Below are positions 7,183 through 13,182 of a DNA stretch of 39,251 nt, piece by piece (the first letter of the stretch is position 1; every line of letters begins with the position of its first letter). The stretch spans positions 1 to 39,251 of IMG/VR virus record IMGVR_UViG_3300028608_000039. One strand, given 5' to 3'. A program made the translations under genes and the position numbers. The notes beneath the pieces are model-generated. The model saw only the letters and a list, made by a program, of their open reading frames with translations, was not told the DNA's origin and ran no database searches. Source of the DNA: a virus.

Positions 7183-7479
7183 CTATTCGAGGTCTTCATC
7201 AGTCCCTCCCCTTGCCTTTTCAGGCCCTTTTGAGTCCCGCTTGGGATCACGCTTTGTTACTGGTAGGAGTCGAAGTTTTTTCGCTCCCTTTGGCCTGGTC
7301 TTCTCGATAAGCGCTTCTCTACAAAGGCGTGCGGCGTATTCCTCTGGCGTGATTCCTTCTTGTTTTGCCAGTCGCTCAAGCTTTTCGTAGAGCTGCCCAT
7401 CGATCCCATGGCAGATCATGTTTTCAGGCACGGCGGCCTCCTTCGGGACTTCAGGCCATATCGCGTTGAGCGGTAACAT
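7183..7479 (-). CDS. Small DNA-binding-like protein (ribbon-helix-helix candidate)
   Basis: About 98 residues from ATG 7479 (a TTG at 7488 with an overlapping frame is an alternative). Residues 25-60 (HGIDGQLYEKLERLAKQ, then EEYAARLCREALIEK) resemble a ribbon-helix-helix pair. The tail is lysine/arginine rich (KGAKKLRLLPVTKRDPKRD). It overlaps the upstream small gene by about 29 bases. Position between cro and the replication genes suggests a regulator, as with lambda CII, but there is no clear homology. Confidence 0.65.
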   Translation of the reverse strand: MLPLNAIWPEVPKEAAVPENMICHGIDGQLYEKLERLAKQEGITPEEYAARLCREALIEKTRPKGAKKLRLLPVTKRDPKRDSKGPEKARGGTDEDLE

Positions 7480-7642
7480 CCTGTTCAACGATGCTTTCCA
7501 ATTTTTCTTCGACGCACATGCGCACGAAGACGGCGAGCTGCAACTTGTGCAGGCGAGCTACTGCTTTCAGGGCCTCGTACGTCTCGTCGTCATAGCGAGA
7601 CTTGATTTCCCGATCCTTCAGGTGTCGGTTGTTGTCGTACAT
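7451..7642 (-). CDS. Arc/MetJ-like ribbon-helix-helix protein
   Basis: A 63-residue protein. REIKSRYDDETYEALKAVAR followed by LQLAVFVRMCVEEKLE gives the beta-strand/helix/helix pattern of small RHH repressors, which bind DNA as dimers through the strand. It lies directly after the Cro-like gene and overlaps the next gene. Its target is unknown. Confidence 0.7.
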   Translation of the reverse strand: MYDNNRHLKDREIKSRYDDETYEALKAVARLHKLQLAVFVRMCVEEKLESIVEQDVTAQRDMA

Positions 7643-7672
7643 ATCGGTGTTGCTCCTGGCTTCAGAAATTGG

Positions 7673-7882
7673 TTAGGCGGCTTTTGGGTGCTGCAGGAAA
7701 TAGTTGGTCAGCGCCTGAACGGAGCTGATGCGCGGGTCCTTGGTGGCCCCGTTGGAAATCTTGCTCATCGTGAAGTACGGGACCTGGGCGGCCTCGCTGA
7801 TCTCCCGCCATTCACCGCGGCGGCTGAGGAGCTCGTCCTTGATGAAGCCGAGCAAGTCGTTTTGAAAATTGGCTACGGACAT
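7673..7882 (-). CDS. Cro-like helix-turn-helix regulator
   Basis: A 69-residue protein. WREISEAAQVPYFTMSKISNG is an XRE-type helix-turn-helix (residues about 24-44), followed by SSVQALTNYFLQH. It is the first gene of the minus-strand early operon, diverges from the repressor gene and shares the operator region with it. This is the place and size of Cro, which favours lytic growth by blocking repressor synthesis. AAGG lies 8 bases before the ATG. Confidence 0.85.
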   Translation of the reverse strand: MSVANFQNDLLGFIKDELLSRRGEWREISEAAQVPYFTMSKISNGATKDPRISSVQALTNYFLQHPKAA

Positions 7883-7913
7883 GGGGAAAACCTTTTATGA
7901 GTCATTCATGCAT

Positions 7914-7943
7914 ATCCTAGCCGTATACGAATAATTTGGTCAA
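7914..7943 (-). promoter_or_regulatory. PR-like early promoter
   Basis: On the minus strand, TTGACC (7943-7938), an 18-base spacer and TAGGAT (7919-7914). One operator (7919-7932) fills the spacer next to the -10 and another (7943-7956) abuts the -35. It drives cro and the replication operon; repressor bound here would occlude polymerase. Confidence 0.75.
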
Positions 7944-7989
7944 GCCGCAAACGACTATTGATTAATGCGATGCTAAGCCGTATATGGAT
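7919..7989. promoter_or_regulatory. Right-type operator group (three sites)
   Basis: Three 14-bp sites in the same orientation: AGCCGTATACGAAT (7919-7932), AGCCGCAAACGACT (7943-7956) and AGCCGTATATGGAT (7976-7989). The core CGTATACG is self-complementary, as expected for a dimeric repressor. Their positions relative to the two divergent promoters copy lambda OR1-OR2-OR3. Confidence 0.8.
7958..7986 (+). promoter_or_regulatory. PRM-like repressor promoter
   Basis: TTGATT (7958-7963), a 17-base spacer and TATATG (7981-7986). The third operator covers the -10, so binding there would shut off repressor synthesis. The expected start near 7993 leaves almost no leader before the ATG at 8003. Confidence 0.65.
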
Positions 7990-8002
7990 TAGGGGTCAGA
8001 CG

Positions 8003-8671
8003 ATGCTTTCGATACGCCAAATTTTGGCCAACAACCTGAAGTTCTTGATGGCGAGCAACGCCAACCTGGACACGCAGCAGAAGCTGGCCGATAAATCAGG
8101 TATCGGTCAGCCGACCATTGGTCGCACGCTTAGAGAAGAATCTGATGCGGGGATCAGCACGGTGCATAGTCTGGCCAAGGCGTTCAAGATCGAGGCGCAA
8201 GACTTGCTGGATGCAGGCCTTATCGATCGCCTAAAGGGAGAAGGCTCAAATGTCAGTTCCGGGCATGGCCTTTACAATCCAGTACCTTTGATTTCATGGG
8301 TAGCAGCCGGGATGCTAGACGAAAGTTTTGACCTGCTTGAGAAACACGACGCCGAGGAATGGCTGCAATGCCCCTACTCGCACAGCTCCAGTTCTTTCTG
8401 TTTGCAGATAAAGGGACTGAGCATGTGGCCGGAGTACAGGGACGGAGAAATCATTCTGGTGGATCCGGAAGTAGAGGCCAGGCACAACAGCGATGTAGTG
8501 ATACGAACGCCAGAGCCTGACAGGAAGACGACGTTTAAGAGGCTACAGATAACAGAAGACGGCACATATCTCATGGCGCTCAACCCGGATTTCCCGGACC
8601 GCTATATACAGATGCCGGAAGAAACGAAGATATGCGGTGTGGTTACAGGCTCATGGATGAGGCGCAGGTAG
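8003..8671 (+). CDS. CI-like repressor with S24 autocleavage domain
   Basis: A 222-residue protein from ATG 8003; AGGGG lies 7 bases upstream, so the longer reading from 7958 is rejected. Residues 25-45 form the helix-turn-helix (QQKLADKSGIGQPTIGRTL). The C-terminal half is a LexA/CI S24 peptidase domain: an Ala102-Gly103 cleavage pair (WVAAGML), catalytic Ser140 in GLSMWP and Lys179 in TTFKRL. DNA damage would promote RecA-stimulated self-cleavage and induction. It keeps both early promoters off through the flanking operators. Confidence 0.95.
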   Translation: MLSIRQILANNLKFLMASNANLDTQQKLADKSGIGQPTIGRTLREESDAGISTVHSLAKAFKIEAQDLLDAGLIDRLKGEGSNVSSGHGLYNPVPLISWVAAGMLDESFDLLEKHDAEEWLQCPYSHSSSSFCLQIKGLSMWPEYRDGEIILVDPEVEARHNSDVVIRTPEPDRKTTFKRLQITEDGTYLMALNPDFPDRYIQMPEETKICGVVTGSWMRRR

Positions 8672-8688
8672 AATAGAAGGTCCAACGG

Positions 8689-8711
8689 AGCCCGCCTAGC
8701 GCGGGCTTTTT
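8689..8711 (+). terminator. Terminator after the repressor gene
   Basis: AGCCCGC, a 5-base loop, GCGGGCT and then five T residues. It starts 17 bases after the repressor stop and separates lysogenic transcription from the early promoter immediately downstream. Confidence 0.85.
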
Positions 8712-8724
8712 GTCGCCAGCCGAA

Positions 8725-8789
8725 AACCGCATACGAATATTTTTGAAAAAATAGTCGAATACGGCTTGACGAGATAACCGTATACGCAT
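8725..8789. promoter_or_regulatory. Left-type operator group (three sites)
   Basis: AACCGCATACGAAT (8725-8738), AGCCGTATTCGACT on the minus strand (8766-8753) and AACCGTATACGCAT (8776-8789). They share the consensus of the three sites beyond the other end of the repressor gene. Two of them overlap the -35 or fill the spacer of the plus-strand early promoter, mirroring lambda OL. Confidence 0.8.
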
Positions 8790-8794
8790 AACTT
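8766..8794 (+). promoter_or_regulatory. PL-like early promoter
   Basis: TTGACG (8766-8771), a 17-base spacer and TAACTT (8789-8794). One operator lies in the spacer and one over the -35. It would drive the long plus-strand early operon that ends at the excisionase-like gene. Confidence 0.7.
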
Positions 8795-9010
8795 TAGAGC
8801 CATGAACGGCTAACACAGAGTTCGCCAGGACCTGAAAGGGACCGCCACACGACTGGTGAAGCCGCCAGATAGCACGGGATCAGCGAAGTGATCTCTCAGC
8901 CCTCTCCCCGAGGACCGACTGAAACCAAGTTCTTTAAGCAGAACGGAACCCACAGATTTACTGATGCCGCTTCGATGAGGCGGCATTGGAAATCAACGGA
9001 GGGCAAGACG
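8795..9010 (+). promoter_or_regulatory. Structured early leader without a convincing gene
   Basis: About 215 bases with no good ORF. Small inverted repeats follow one another: AGCC/GGCT near 8798-8810, GATCA/TGATC near 8879-8893, GTTCT/AGAAC near 8930-8945, and the strongest, ATGCCGC/GCGGCAT at about 8963-8987, 12 bases before the GGAGGG ribosome site of the first gene. The reading of the same frame from 8888 lacks a ribosome site. A role in antitermination or translation control is possible. Confidence 0.45.
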
Positions 9011-9337
9011 ATGAACAAGCATTTCACTGAATGGATGCAGGAAGGTCGCGACGCAGAGTGGCGGGAAATGACCACACGCTTGTTGCTGGTCGATGGGAGC
9101 AGCCTGTCAATCCAGGCATCCGAAGGTCACTACTGCGCGCCGCGCTGCGACTTTGATGACTACGACCAGTACTACGAATTTGAAGTTGGTTTCCCATCCG
9201 CTCACATGGATGAACTGGCGGCATATCAGGACGGCCAAGGCGATCAAACTTCTTCTGTTTTTGGCTACGTGCCGAAGGAAGTGATCGAATCTCTGGTCAA
9301 TGCCCGCGGCGGCGTTCAAGGATTCGACAAGCGATGA
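9011..9337 (+). CDS. First early-operon gene, acidic protein of unknown function
   Basis: A 108-residue protein from ATG 9011, with GGAGGG about 7 bases upstream. It is strongly acidic in the middle (CDFDDYDQYYEFEVGFP) and ends in a helical segment (PKEVIESLVNARGG). First-expressed phage genes are often host-takeover or anti-defence proteins, and acidic ones can mimic DNA. That is only a suggestion here. Family not recognised. Confidence 0.75.
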   Translation: MNKHFTEWMQEGRDAEWREMTTRLLLVDGSSLSIQASEGHYCAPRCDFDDYDQYYEFEVGFPSAHMDELAAYQDGQGDQTSSVFGYVPKEVIESLVNARGGVQGFDKR

Positions 9338-9438
9338 AGCATCACCTCAGCCAATTCGACGAGTTGGCTGAAGGATGTGGACGAAGCAAAATTCCTCGCA
9401 AAGAGGCCACCTACATCGACAACCTGACGCAACACCCA

Positions 9439-9540
9439 GTCGCTGCCTCCAGTAGAGAGCGACCGGATATCAGATGGCTTCCTGCTGTTTCAGGATCGCC
9501 ATCTGGCTTTACAAATGCCTCTCACACCCCGGGAGGCATT
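9439..9540 (+). ncRNA. Three tandem RNA hairpins in a non-coding gap
   Basis: Hairpin A pairs GTCGCT (9439-9444) with AGCGAC (9458-9463). Hairpin B pairs CAGATGGC (9471-9478) with GCCATCTG (9498-9505), with an inner CCTG/CAGG stem. Hairpin C pairs AATGCCTC (9514-9521) with GAGGCATT (9533-9540). All are perfect stems, and there is no convincing gene between 9338 and 9565. The block ends just before the AGGAG of the next gene. Whether it is a separate RNA, an antitermination element or a leader is unknown. Confidence 0.55.
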
Positions 9541-9565
9541 CGAAAGCCACGAAGGAGTAAGCGTG

Positions 9566-9760
9566 ATGAAAGTCATCGGCATGTACGACACCAAAGGCAA
9601 GCTGATCAAGTACCGCGATCAAATCGAGGTCTCTCAATTTTCCAATCGCCTGATGGATAAAAACGGAACCACTTGGGCGACGAAAGACAGTTACGGCGAT
9701 TGGGTAAGCCCTGAATCGTTTGCGATGGGCATCAAGACCGTGATCGCCGTAACTGAATAA
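9566..9760 (+). CDS. Small phage protein between two structured RNA blocks
   Basis: A 64-residue protein from ATG 9566, with AGGAG about 9 bases upstream. The sequence MKVIGMYDTKGKLIKY...GIKTVIAV looks like a small beta-sheet domain. The upstream extension to 9515 would run through hairpin C and is rejected. Function unknown. It is notable that it lies between the hairpin blocks at 9439-9540 and 9801-9898. Confidence 0.7.
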   Translation: MKVIGMYDTKGKLIKYRDQIEVSQFSNRLMDKNGTTWATKDSYGDWVSPESFAMGIKTVIAVTE

Positions 9761-9800
9761 CCCTCTCCGTGCACGTCTGCCAGACGCAAATGGCCCGATA

Positions 9801-9898
9801 TCTCCATGGTGATGGAGAGGCTGTATCGGAATGACCACTGTGACAATGCCAGCGCCGTGATTGCAAAGCGGTTTGCTTCAGTGGTCATTCTCATACAG
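9801..9898 (+). ncRNA. Long inverted repeat / structured RNA
   Basis: A 7-bp hairpin TCTCCAT-GGTG-ATGGAGA (9801-9818) is followed by a long one. CTGTAT (9821-9826) pairs with ATACAG (9893-9898), then a 2x2 internal loop, then GAATGACCACTG (9829-9840) pairs perfectly with CAGTGGTCATTC (9879-9890). The 38-base apical part can form GCAAA-GCGG-TTTGC. Eighty bases later comes an intrinsic terminator. Nothing codes here convincingly. It could be a small RNA, an attenuator or a protein-binding site. Confidence 0.6.
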
Positions 9899-9979
9899 CG
9901 CAACGCGGAGGATTTGCAGCCATGTAACAGACAGCCACGATCCGACGCCCCATGCGTCCGCTCGTTATGTAGGGAAGGT

Positions 9980-10006
9980 AAAGCCGGCTTTCGAGTCGGC
10001 TTTTTA
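9980..10006 (+). terminator. Intrinsic terminator inside the early operon
   Basis: AAAGCCGGC, a 6-base loop, GTCGGCTTT (one G-T pair), then a T tract. It follows the structured RNA and comes before the next small gene at 10029. Early transcription must pass it, so it implies antitermination or a deliberately short first transcript. Confidence 0.8.
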
Positions 10007-10028
10007 TTGCTCTATCGAGTGCCATGCC

Positions 10029-10154
10029 ATGAAACGCACCCCAAGAATTCCCCGCAAGCCCCGCCCCGACGTCCACGACTGCGCCAAAGGCCGTATGCAT
10101 GACCCTGTCGCCAAGAAGGTCGTTACCACTATGCCGGGCGGGTATATCGCATGA
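10029..10154 (+). CDS. Small basic phage protein
   Basis: A 41-residue protein (MKRTPRIPRKPRPDVHDCAK...) that is highly basic and proline-rich in its first half. The stop overlaps the next start (ATGA), which supports translation. A longer reading from 9861 would cross the inverted repeat and the terminator and is rejected. Such basic N-terminal regions occur in RNA-binding antitermination proteins of the lambda N type, but this is a weak analogy only. Confidence 0.6.
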   Translation: MKRTPRIPRKPRPDVHDCAKGRMHDPVAKKVVTTMPGGYIA

Positions 10155-10336
10155 GCGAATGGATCAAGTGCAGCGACAGGCTTCCGCCAGAAGGCGAGAA
10201 GCGCGATTACCTCTGTCTGTTCGAGTACGGCCAGATGCAAGTCACTGAATGGCTGCATGACGAAACGCTCGGCTGGTGCTTTTGGTACGGCGATCCAAGC
10301 CACTGGATGCCGCTCCCAGCCATTCCCACCGAATAA
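10151..10336 (+). CDS. DUF551-like protein
   Basis: A 61-residue protein. MSEWIKCSDRLPPEGEKRDY at the start and SHWMPLPAIP at the end are the hallmarks of the DUF551 family, a small domain common in phage early regions. No biochemical role is known. It overlaps the previous gene by four bases. Confidence 0.85.
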   Translation: MSEWIKCSDRLPPEGEKRDYLCLFEYGQMQVTEWLHDETLGWCFWYGDPSHWMPLPAIPTE

Positions 10337-10358
10337 CCCCGCCACTCTGGAGGCGAAC

Positions 10359-10766
10359 ATGAACGCAGCGGCACACAGCCTGCCACGCATTGGCAAGGCA
10401 ATCATTCCTTGCACGCCAGCCGAACAGTCTTGGCTGGATGATGCTGTCGAGCACTTAATGAATCGCCGCGACGTGCAGTTCAAGCGCCGCCTCCACAGTC
10501 CGCAGGGTGTCAGCTTTGAGCGATTTGCGCTGGCAATCGACGAGCACGTCTCCGAGCAGTTCTCGGCGCCTGGCATGAGCAACTCAGTGATTGGCCGCCT
10601 GATCATGCACGCACGCTGCAAATCATCGTCTGAAGCCGCCACAGCGGCAAACGAGGCGTTGAACAGCGCTGACCCTGACGAGACTCTTCGCAGTATCGCG
10701 GTCGAGCTTCTGCGCCCTATGGCGCGGGATGCGCTGCTTGCCCAAGCAGAGGATGCAGACCTATGA
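10359..10766 (+). CDS. Hypothetical helical phage protein
   Basis: A 135-residue protein starting MNAAAHSLPRIGKAIIP, chosen because GGAGG lies 6 bases upstream of ATG 10359. Mostly helical, with CTPAEQSWLDDAVEHLMNRRD and a long C-terminal helix ending LLAQAEDADL. The stop overlaps the next start. Family not recognised. Confidence 0.75.
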   Translation: MNAAAHSLPRIGKAIIPCTPAEQSWLDDAVEHLMNRRDVQFKRRLHSPQGVSFERFALAIDEHVSEQFSAPGMSNSVIGRLIMHARCKSSSEAATAANEALNSADPDETLRSIAVELLRPMARDALLAQAEDADL

Positions 10767-10963
10767 CATTCAGTCCGCACATTGCGCTCGACGAAGACCT
10801 CGACGTGCTGCCCCGCCCCGACTGCCCGGCCCACTACGAAGTGCTGGTGATGCGCAACATCACTGCCTTCATGGAGGCCAGCAGGATCACGGTCGACGAG
10901 TTTCACCATTACTGCAAACGGCTGAACAGCGCACTGGCGCAGCGGCCAGGGAGCGCAGCATGA
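10763..10963 (+). CDS. Hypothetical small phage protein
   Basis: A 66-residue protein with an acidic start (IALDEDLDVLPRP) and a helical region RNITAFMEASRITVDEFHHY that resembles a small HTH or dimerisation helix pair. It overlaps both neighbours by four bases (ATGA). Function unknown. Confidence 0.7.
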   Translation: MTFSPHIALDEDLDVLPRPDCPAHYEVLVMRNITAFMEASRITVDEFHHYCKRLNSALAQRPGSAA

Positions 10964-11094
10964 CCATCATCGCGAGAAACGCCAAAGCAATGACTGAGGC
11001 CCTGAATCGTCAGGGCTTTTTTCTGGTCGCTGATTTGCCTCAGCGCATCAAGGTTCAGACCCGGCGCGGCATGCTGGTTGTGAGGATTAGCTGA
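10960..11094 (+). CDS. 44-residue protein whose gene contains a terminator
   Basis: MTIIARNAKAMTEALNRQGF is followed by FLVADLPQRIKVQTRRGMLV. It is coupled to both neighbours (ATGA in front, TGATG behind). The codons for TEALNRQGFF form a perfect intrinsic terminator (10997-11022), so transcription could stop within this gene. The protein itself is of unknown function. Confidence 0.65.
   Translation: MTIIARNAKAMTEALNRQGFFLVADLPQRIKVQTRRGMLVVRIS
10997..11022 (+). terminator. Intrinsic terminator embedded in a coding sequence
   Basis: GCCCTGA (10999-11005), the loop ATCG, TCAGGGC (11010-11016), then six T residues, with two further weak pairs at the base. It has the form of a strong terminator yet lies wholly inside the 44-codon gene, where active translation would be expected to disrupt it. 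Confidence 0.7.
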
Positions 11095-11648
11095 TGAACA
11101 TCGATTGGAACGATGCGCCGGAAGGGGCCACGCACTTTAGTCCGGGAAATAAAGATCGCAGCAAATATCAAGCATGGTGGAAACCAATTGCACCCGGAAG
11201 CAGCAAATATCAGTGCTGGGCTGTTGGAACAAGTTTTGGGTGTGGTGGTTGGCAGCCAGGTCCGTTCGGTCTGCCTGAGAATGCAGTTAAGCGCGAATGG
11301 ACCGGCGAAGGCCTGCCGCCTGTTGGGACGGTGTGCGAGTACCTGTGGCAATGGTCAGACAAAATCGTTTACGTCCGGGTTAAAGTTCTGTCGCATGACG
11401 AGGAAAGGGCTCAATTCCGAGTGATCCAGGGTGGCGGGATTGGCTCACTTCGCGAGTGCAATCAGCGCTTGGAAGACGGCCTGCCGATGTTCCGCCCAAT
11501 CCGCACGCCCGAGCAGATCGCGGCGGAAGAGCGACTGAAGGCAATCGACGAAATGGCAGCAGTCTACAAGTCGAACTATGAAGGCCACGTCAAAGACGGC
11601 TGTCAGGCTCTGTACGACGCTGGCTACAGATTGCAGGTGAAGCCATGA
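11094..11648 (+). CDS. Hypothetical phage protein
   Basis: A 184-residue protein starting MNIDWNDAPEGATHF. The first 60 residues are rich in tryptophan, glycine and tyrosine, with WNDAPEGATHFSP and WQPGPFGLPENA motifs seen in many phage early proteins. A central beta-rich part is followed by a helical tail (EQIAAEERLKAIDEM). It shares one base with the previous stop. No function is known to me. Confidence 0.75.
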   Translation: MNIDWNDAPEGATHFSPGNKDRSKYQAWWKPIAPGSSKYQCWAVGTSFGCGGWQPGPFGLPENAVKREWTGEGLPPVGTVCEYLWQWSDKIVYVRVKVLSHDEERAQFRVIQGGGIGSLRECNQRLEDGLPMFRPIRTPEQIAAEERLKAIDEMAAVYKSNYEGHVKDGCQALYDAGYRLQVKP

Positions 11649-11776
11649 AACGCCTCGCCACCCGCGTCTACACCTTCCAGGAACTGATGAACCGAATCGA
11701 CATGGAGTACTGGTATGTCCACTGCCACGGGCAAGACCAGTTCACCTTCGTGCCGATCCAGTACAAGGGGCAATGA
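11645..11776 (+). CDS. Small aromatic-rich protein
   Basis: A 43-residue protein (MKRLATRVYTFQELMNRIDM...) ending in an aromatic, histidine-containing stretch (EYWYVHCHGQDQFTFVPIQY). It overlaps the previous stop by four bases. Unknown function. Confidence 0.65.
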   Translation: MKRLATRVYTFQELMNRIDMEYWYVHCHGQDQFTFVPIQYKGQ

Positions 11777-11777
11777 G

Positions 11778-11897
11778 ATGAAACCACTCTTCTGGATTCT
11801 CGCCGCCGGACTTTGCATCCTGATGCTTCAGCACAGCCTGTTCAAAGAGAACGGCGAGCCTCGGCAGATCAGCCTTCCTGTGATGGTGACGCGATGA
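11778..11897 (+). CDS. Small membrane protein
   Basis: A 39-residue protein; residues 4-18 (LFWILAAGLCILMLQ) form a single hydrophobic segment followed by a short polar tail. The ATG follows the previous stop by one base and the stop overlaps the next start. It is one of several very small membrane proteins in this operon. Confidence 0.65.
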   Translation: MKPLFWILAAGLCILMLQHSLFKENGEPRQISLPVMVTR

Positions 11898-12010
11898 CCT
11901 CCTACCAGCGAGCCAAACGCATCTACATGCTCCGAGGATCAGCCATCGTCCTCATCGGCACCACCTTCGTAATGCTGGCCAGCGCCTACGTCGGCCAGCT
12001 CACCTCTTAA
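11894..12010 (+). CDS. Small membrane protein
   Basis: A 38-residue protein with a basic start (SYQRAKRIYMLRG) and one hydrophobic helix (SAIVLIGTTFVMLASAYVG). The positive N-terminus suggests it faces the cytoplasm. Coupled to the previous membrane protein by ATGA. The two may form a pair. Confidence 0.65.
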   Translation: MTSYQRAKRIYMLRGSAIVLIGTTFVMLASAYVGQLTS

Positions 12011-12050
12011 CTCGAACTCATACGCCGCCTGCATGGCGGGGAGGATCATC

Positions 12051-12572
12051 GTGAACGATGAAACGAAAACTCACTTCAAGAAGGCCTTCAACAGCCCTTA
12101 CCTGAGCAGCGCCGACATCGTTGGCTACATGACCTTCACGGTGTCGCACGTAAAGCTGGAGATCGATAAGACGAAGAAGACCAAGGATCTATTTAACACG
12201 GCCTACTTCGCCGAGCGCGAGATCCGCCCGGGCGAGAAGCTGAAGCCGATGATCCTGAACGTAACCAACAGCAAGACGATGAAGGCGCTGACCGGCTCTC
12301 CATTCATTGAAGACTGGGTAGGCGTGAAGATCAGCGTCTACGTGGATTCGAACGTTAAGTTCGGCCGTGAGGTGATGGAAGGGCTGCGGATCAGCCCGAA
12401 GGCCCCTACGGTTGCATGGTTGACACCGGAAGTCGTAAGGCCGTGGGCCAATGCCAAAGCCGCATACAAGCGAGACGGCAACCTCGATGCAGTGCTCGCC
12501 CGCTACTCCATGACTGACGAACACCAGCAGCAACTGATCAGGGAGTGCAGCGATGAATCGGCAGTGGCATGA
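12051..12572 (+). CDS. Recombination-associated protein, OB-like candidate
   Basis: A 173-residue protein from GTG 12051, with GGAGG about 7 bases upstream; an ATG at 12033 lies in the hairpin before this site. The pattern SPYLSSADI..., LNVTNSKTMKALTG, WVGVKISVYVDSNVKFG and GLRISP resembles small phage proteins that accompany exonuclease/annealase genes and look like beta-barrel nucleic-acid binders. It overlaps the exonuclease gene by 20 bases. Its role as single-strand DNA binder or annealing partner is inference. Confidence 0.75.
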   Translation: MNDETKTHFKKAFNSPYLSSADIVGYMTFTVSHVKLEIDKTKKTKDLFNTAYFAEREIRPGEKLKPMILNVTNSKTMKALTGSPFIEDWVGVKISVYVDSNVKFGREVMEGLRISPKAPTVAWLTPEVVRPWANAKAAYKRDGNLDAVLARYSMTDEHQQQLIRECSDESAVA

Positions 12573-13176
12573 CGTTGAGCAGAACACGGATGTCTGGATG
12601 GGGCTGCGGATCGGCAAGGCAACCGCATCAAATGCTGGCTGCTTTATGGCAAACGGTGATGGTGCATTCGGTGAACCGGCCAAGAAGTACGCCTTGCAGA
12701 TCGCGCTGGAGATCGCCACCGGGCGCAAGGCTGAGTTCAGCTTTTCCAACGACCATACCGAGCGCGGGCATGAGCAAGAACCAATCGCCAGGATGAACTA
12801 CGAGGACGCCGAGTTCGTAACCGTCACCAATGGCGGGTTCTTCGACTGTGGCGACCATGGCGACTCACCAGACGGTCTAATAGGCACTGACGGGGTGCTT
12901 GAGATCAAGTGCGTCACAGCCGCCGTGCATTACGCGACACTCAAGCGAAACTCATTTGATCCGGCTTACCGCTGGCAGATCGTCAGCCATCTTGATTGCA
13001 CCGGCCGCGACTGGGTCGACTTCGTCAGCTTCTGCTCCGAATTCCCCGAGGCCAGCCAGCTTATCGTCTACCGATCGACCCGCGACGACTTCAAAGACGA
13101 ACTGAAACGCCTCGAAGAACGCCGCGCCAAATTCCTTGAGCTGGTGCAAACCACACTGGCAAGCATTCCACGGTGA
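12553..13176 (+). CDS. YqaJ/lambda-type exonuclease
   Basis: A 207-residue protein of the PD-(D/E)XK superfamily. ERGHEQEPIAR (Glu75), GDSPDGLIG (Asp107) and LEIKC (Glu117, Lys119) give the catalytic set, and YRWQIVSHLDCTG matches the QxQ-type region. It would resect double-strand ends 5' to 3' to provide single strands for annealing, as lambda Exo does with Beta. No RecT/Beta-type gene is obvious, so the upstream 173-residue protein is the candidate partner. Confidence 0.9.
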   Translation: MNRQWHDVEQNTDVWMGLRIGKATASNAGCFMANGDGAFGEPAKKYALQIALEIATGRKAEFSFSNDHTERGHEQEPIARMNYEDAEFVTVTNGGFFDCGDHGDSPDGLIGTDGVLEIKCVTAAVHYATLKRNSFDPAYRWQIVSHLDCTGRDWVDFVSFCSEFPEASQLIVYRSTRDDFKDELKRLEERRAKFLELVQTTLASIPR

Positions 13177-13182
13177 TCATCC

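Noticed and set aside
9334-9660. 108-codon plus-strand ORF overlapping the first early gene by ATGA
   Set aside because: It would be translated through three perfect hairpins and then overlaps the better-supported gene at 9566 in another frame; its lower half is a low-complexity basic reading of that gene.
9861-10154. 97-codon reading upstream of the small basic gene
   Set aside because: It crosses the inverted repeat and the terminator and has no ribosome site; only the last 41 codons from 10029 are kept.
10004-10909. 301-codon minus-strand ORF opposite early genes
   Set aside because: Antisense to four coupled genes with ribosome sites; no domain recognised.
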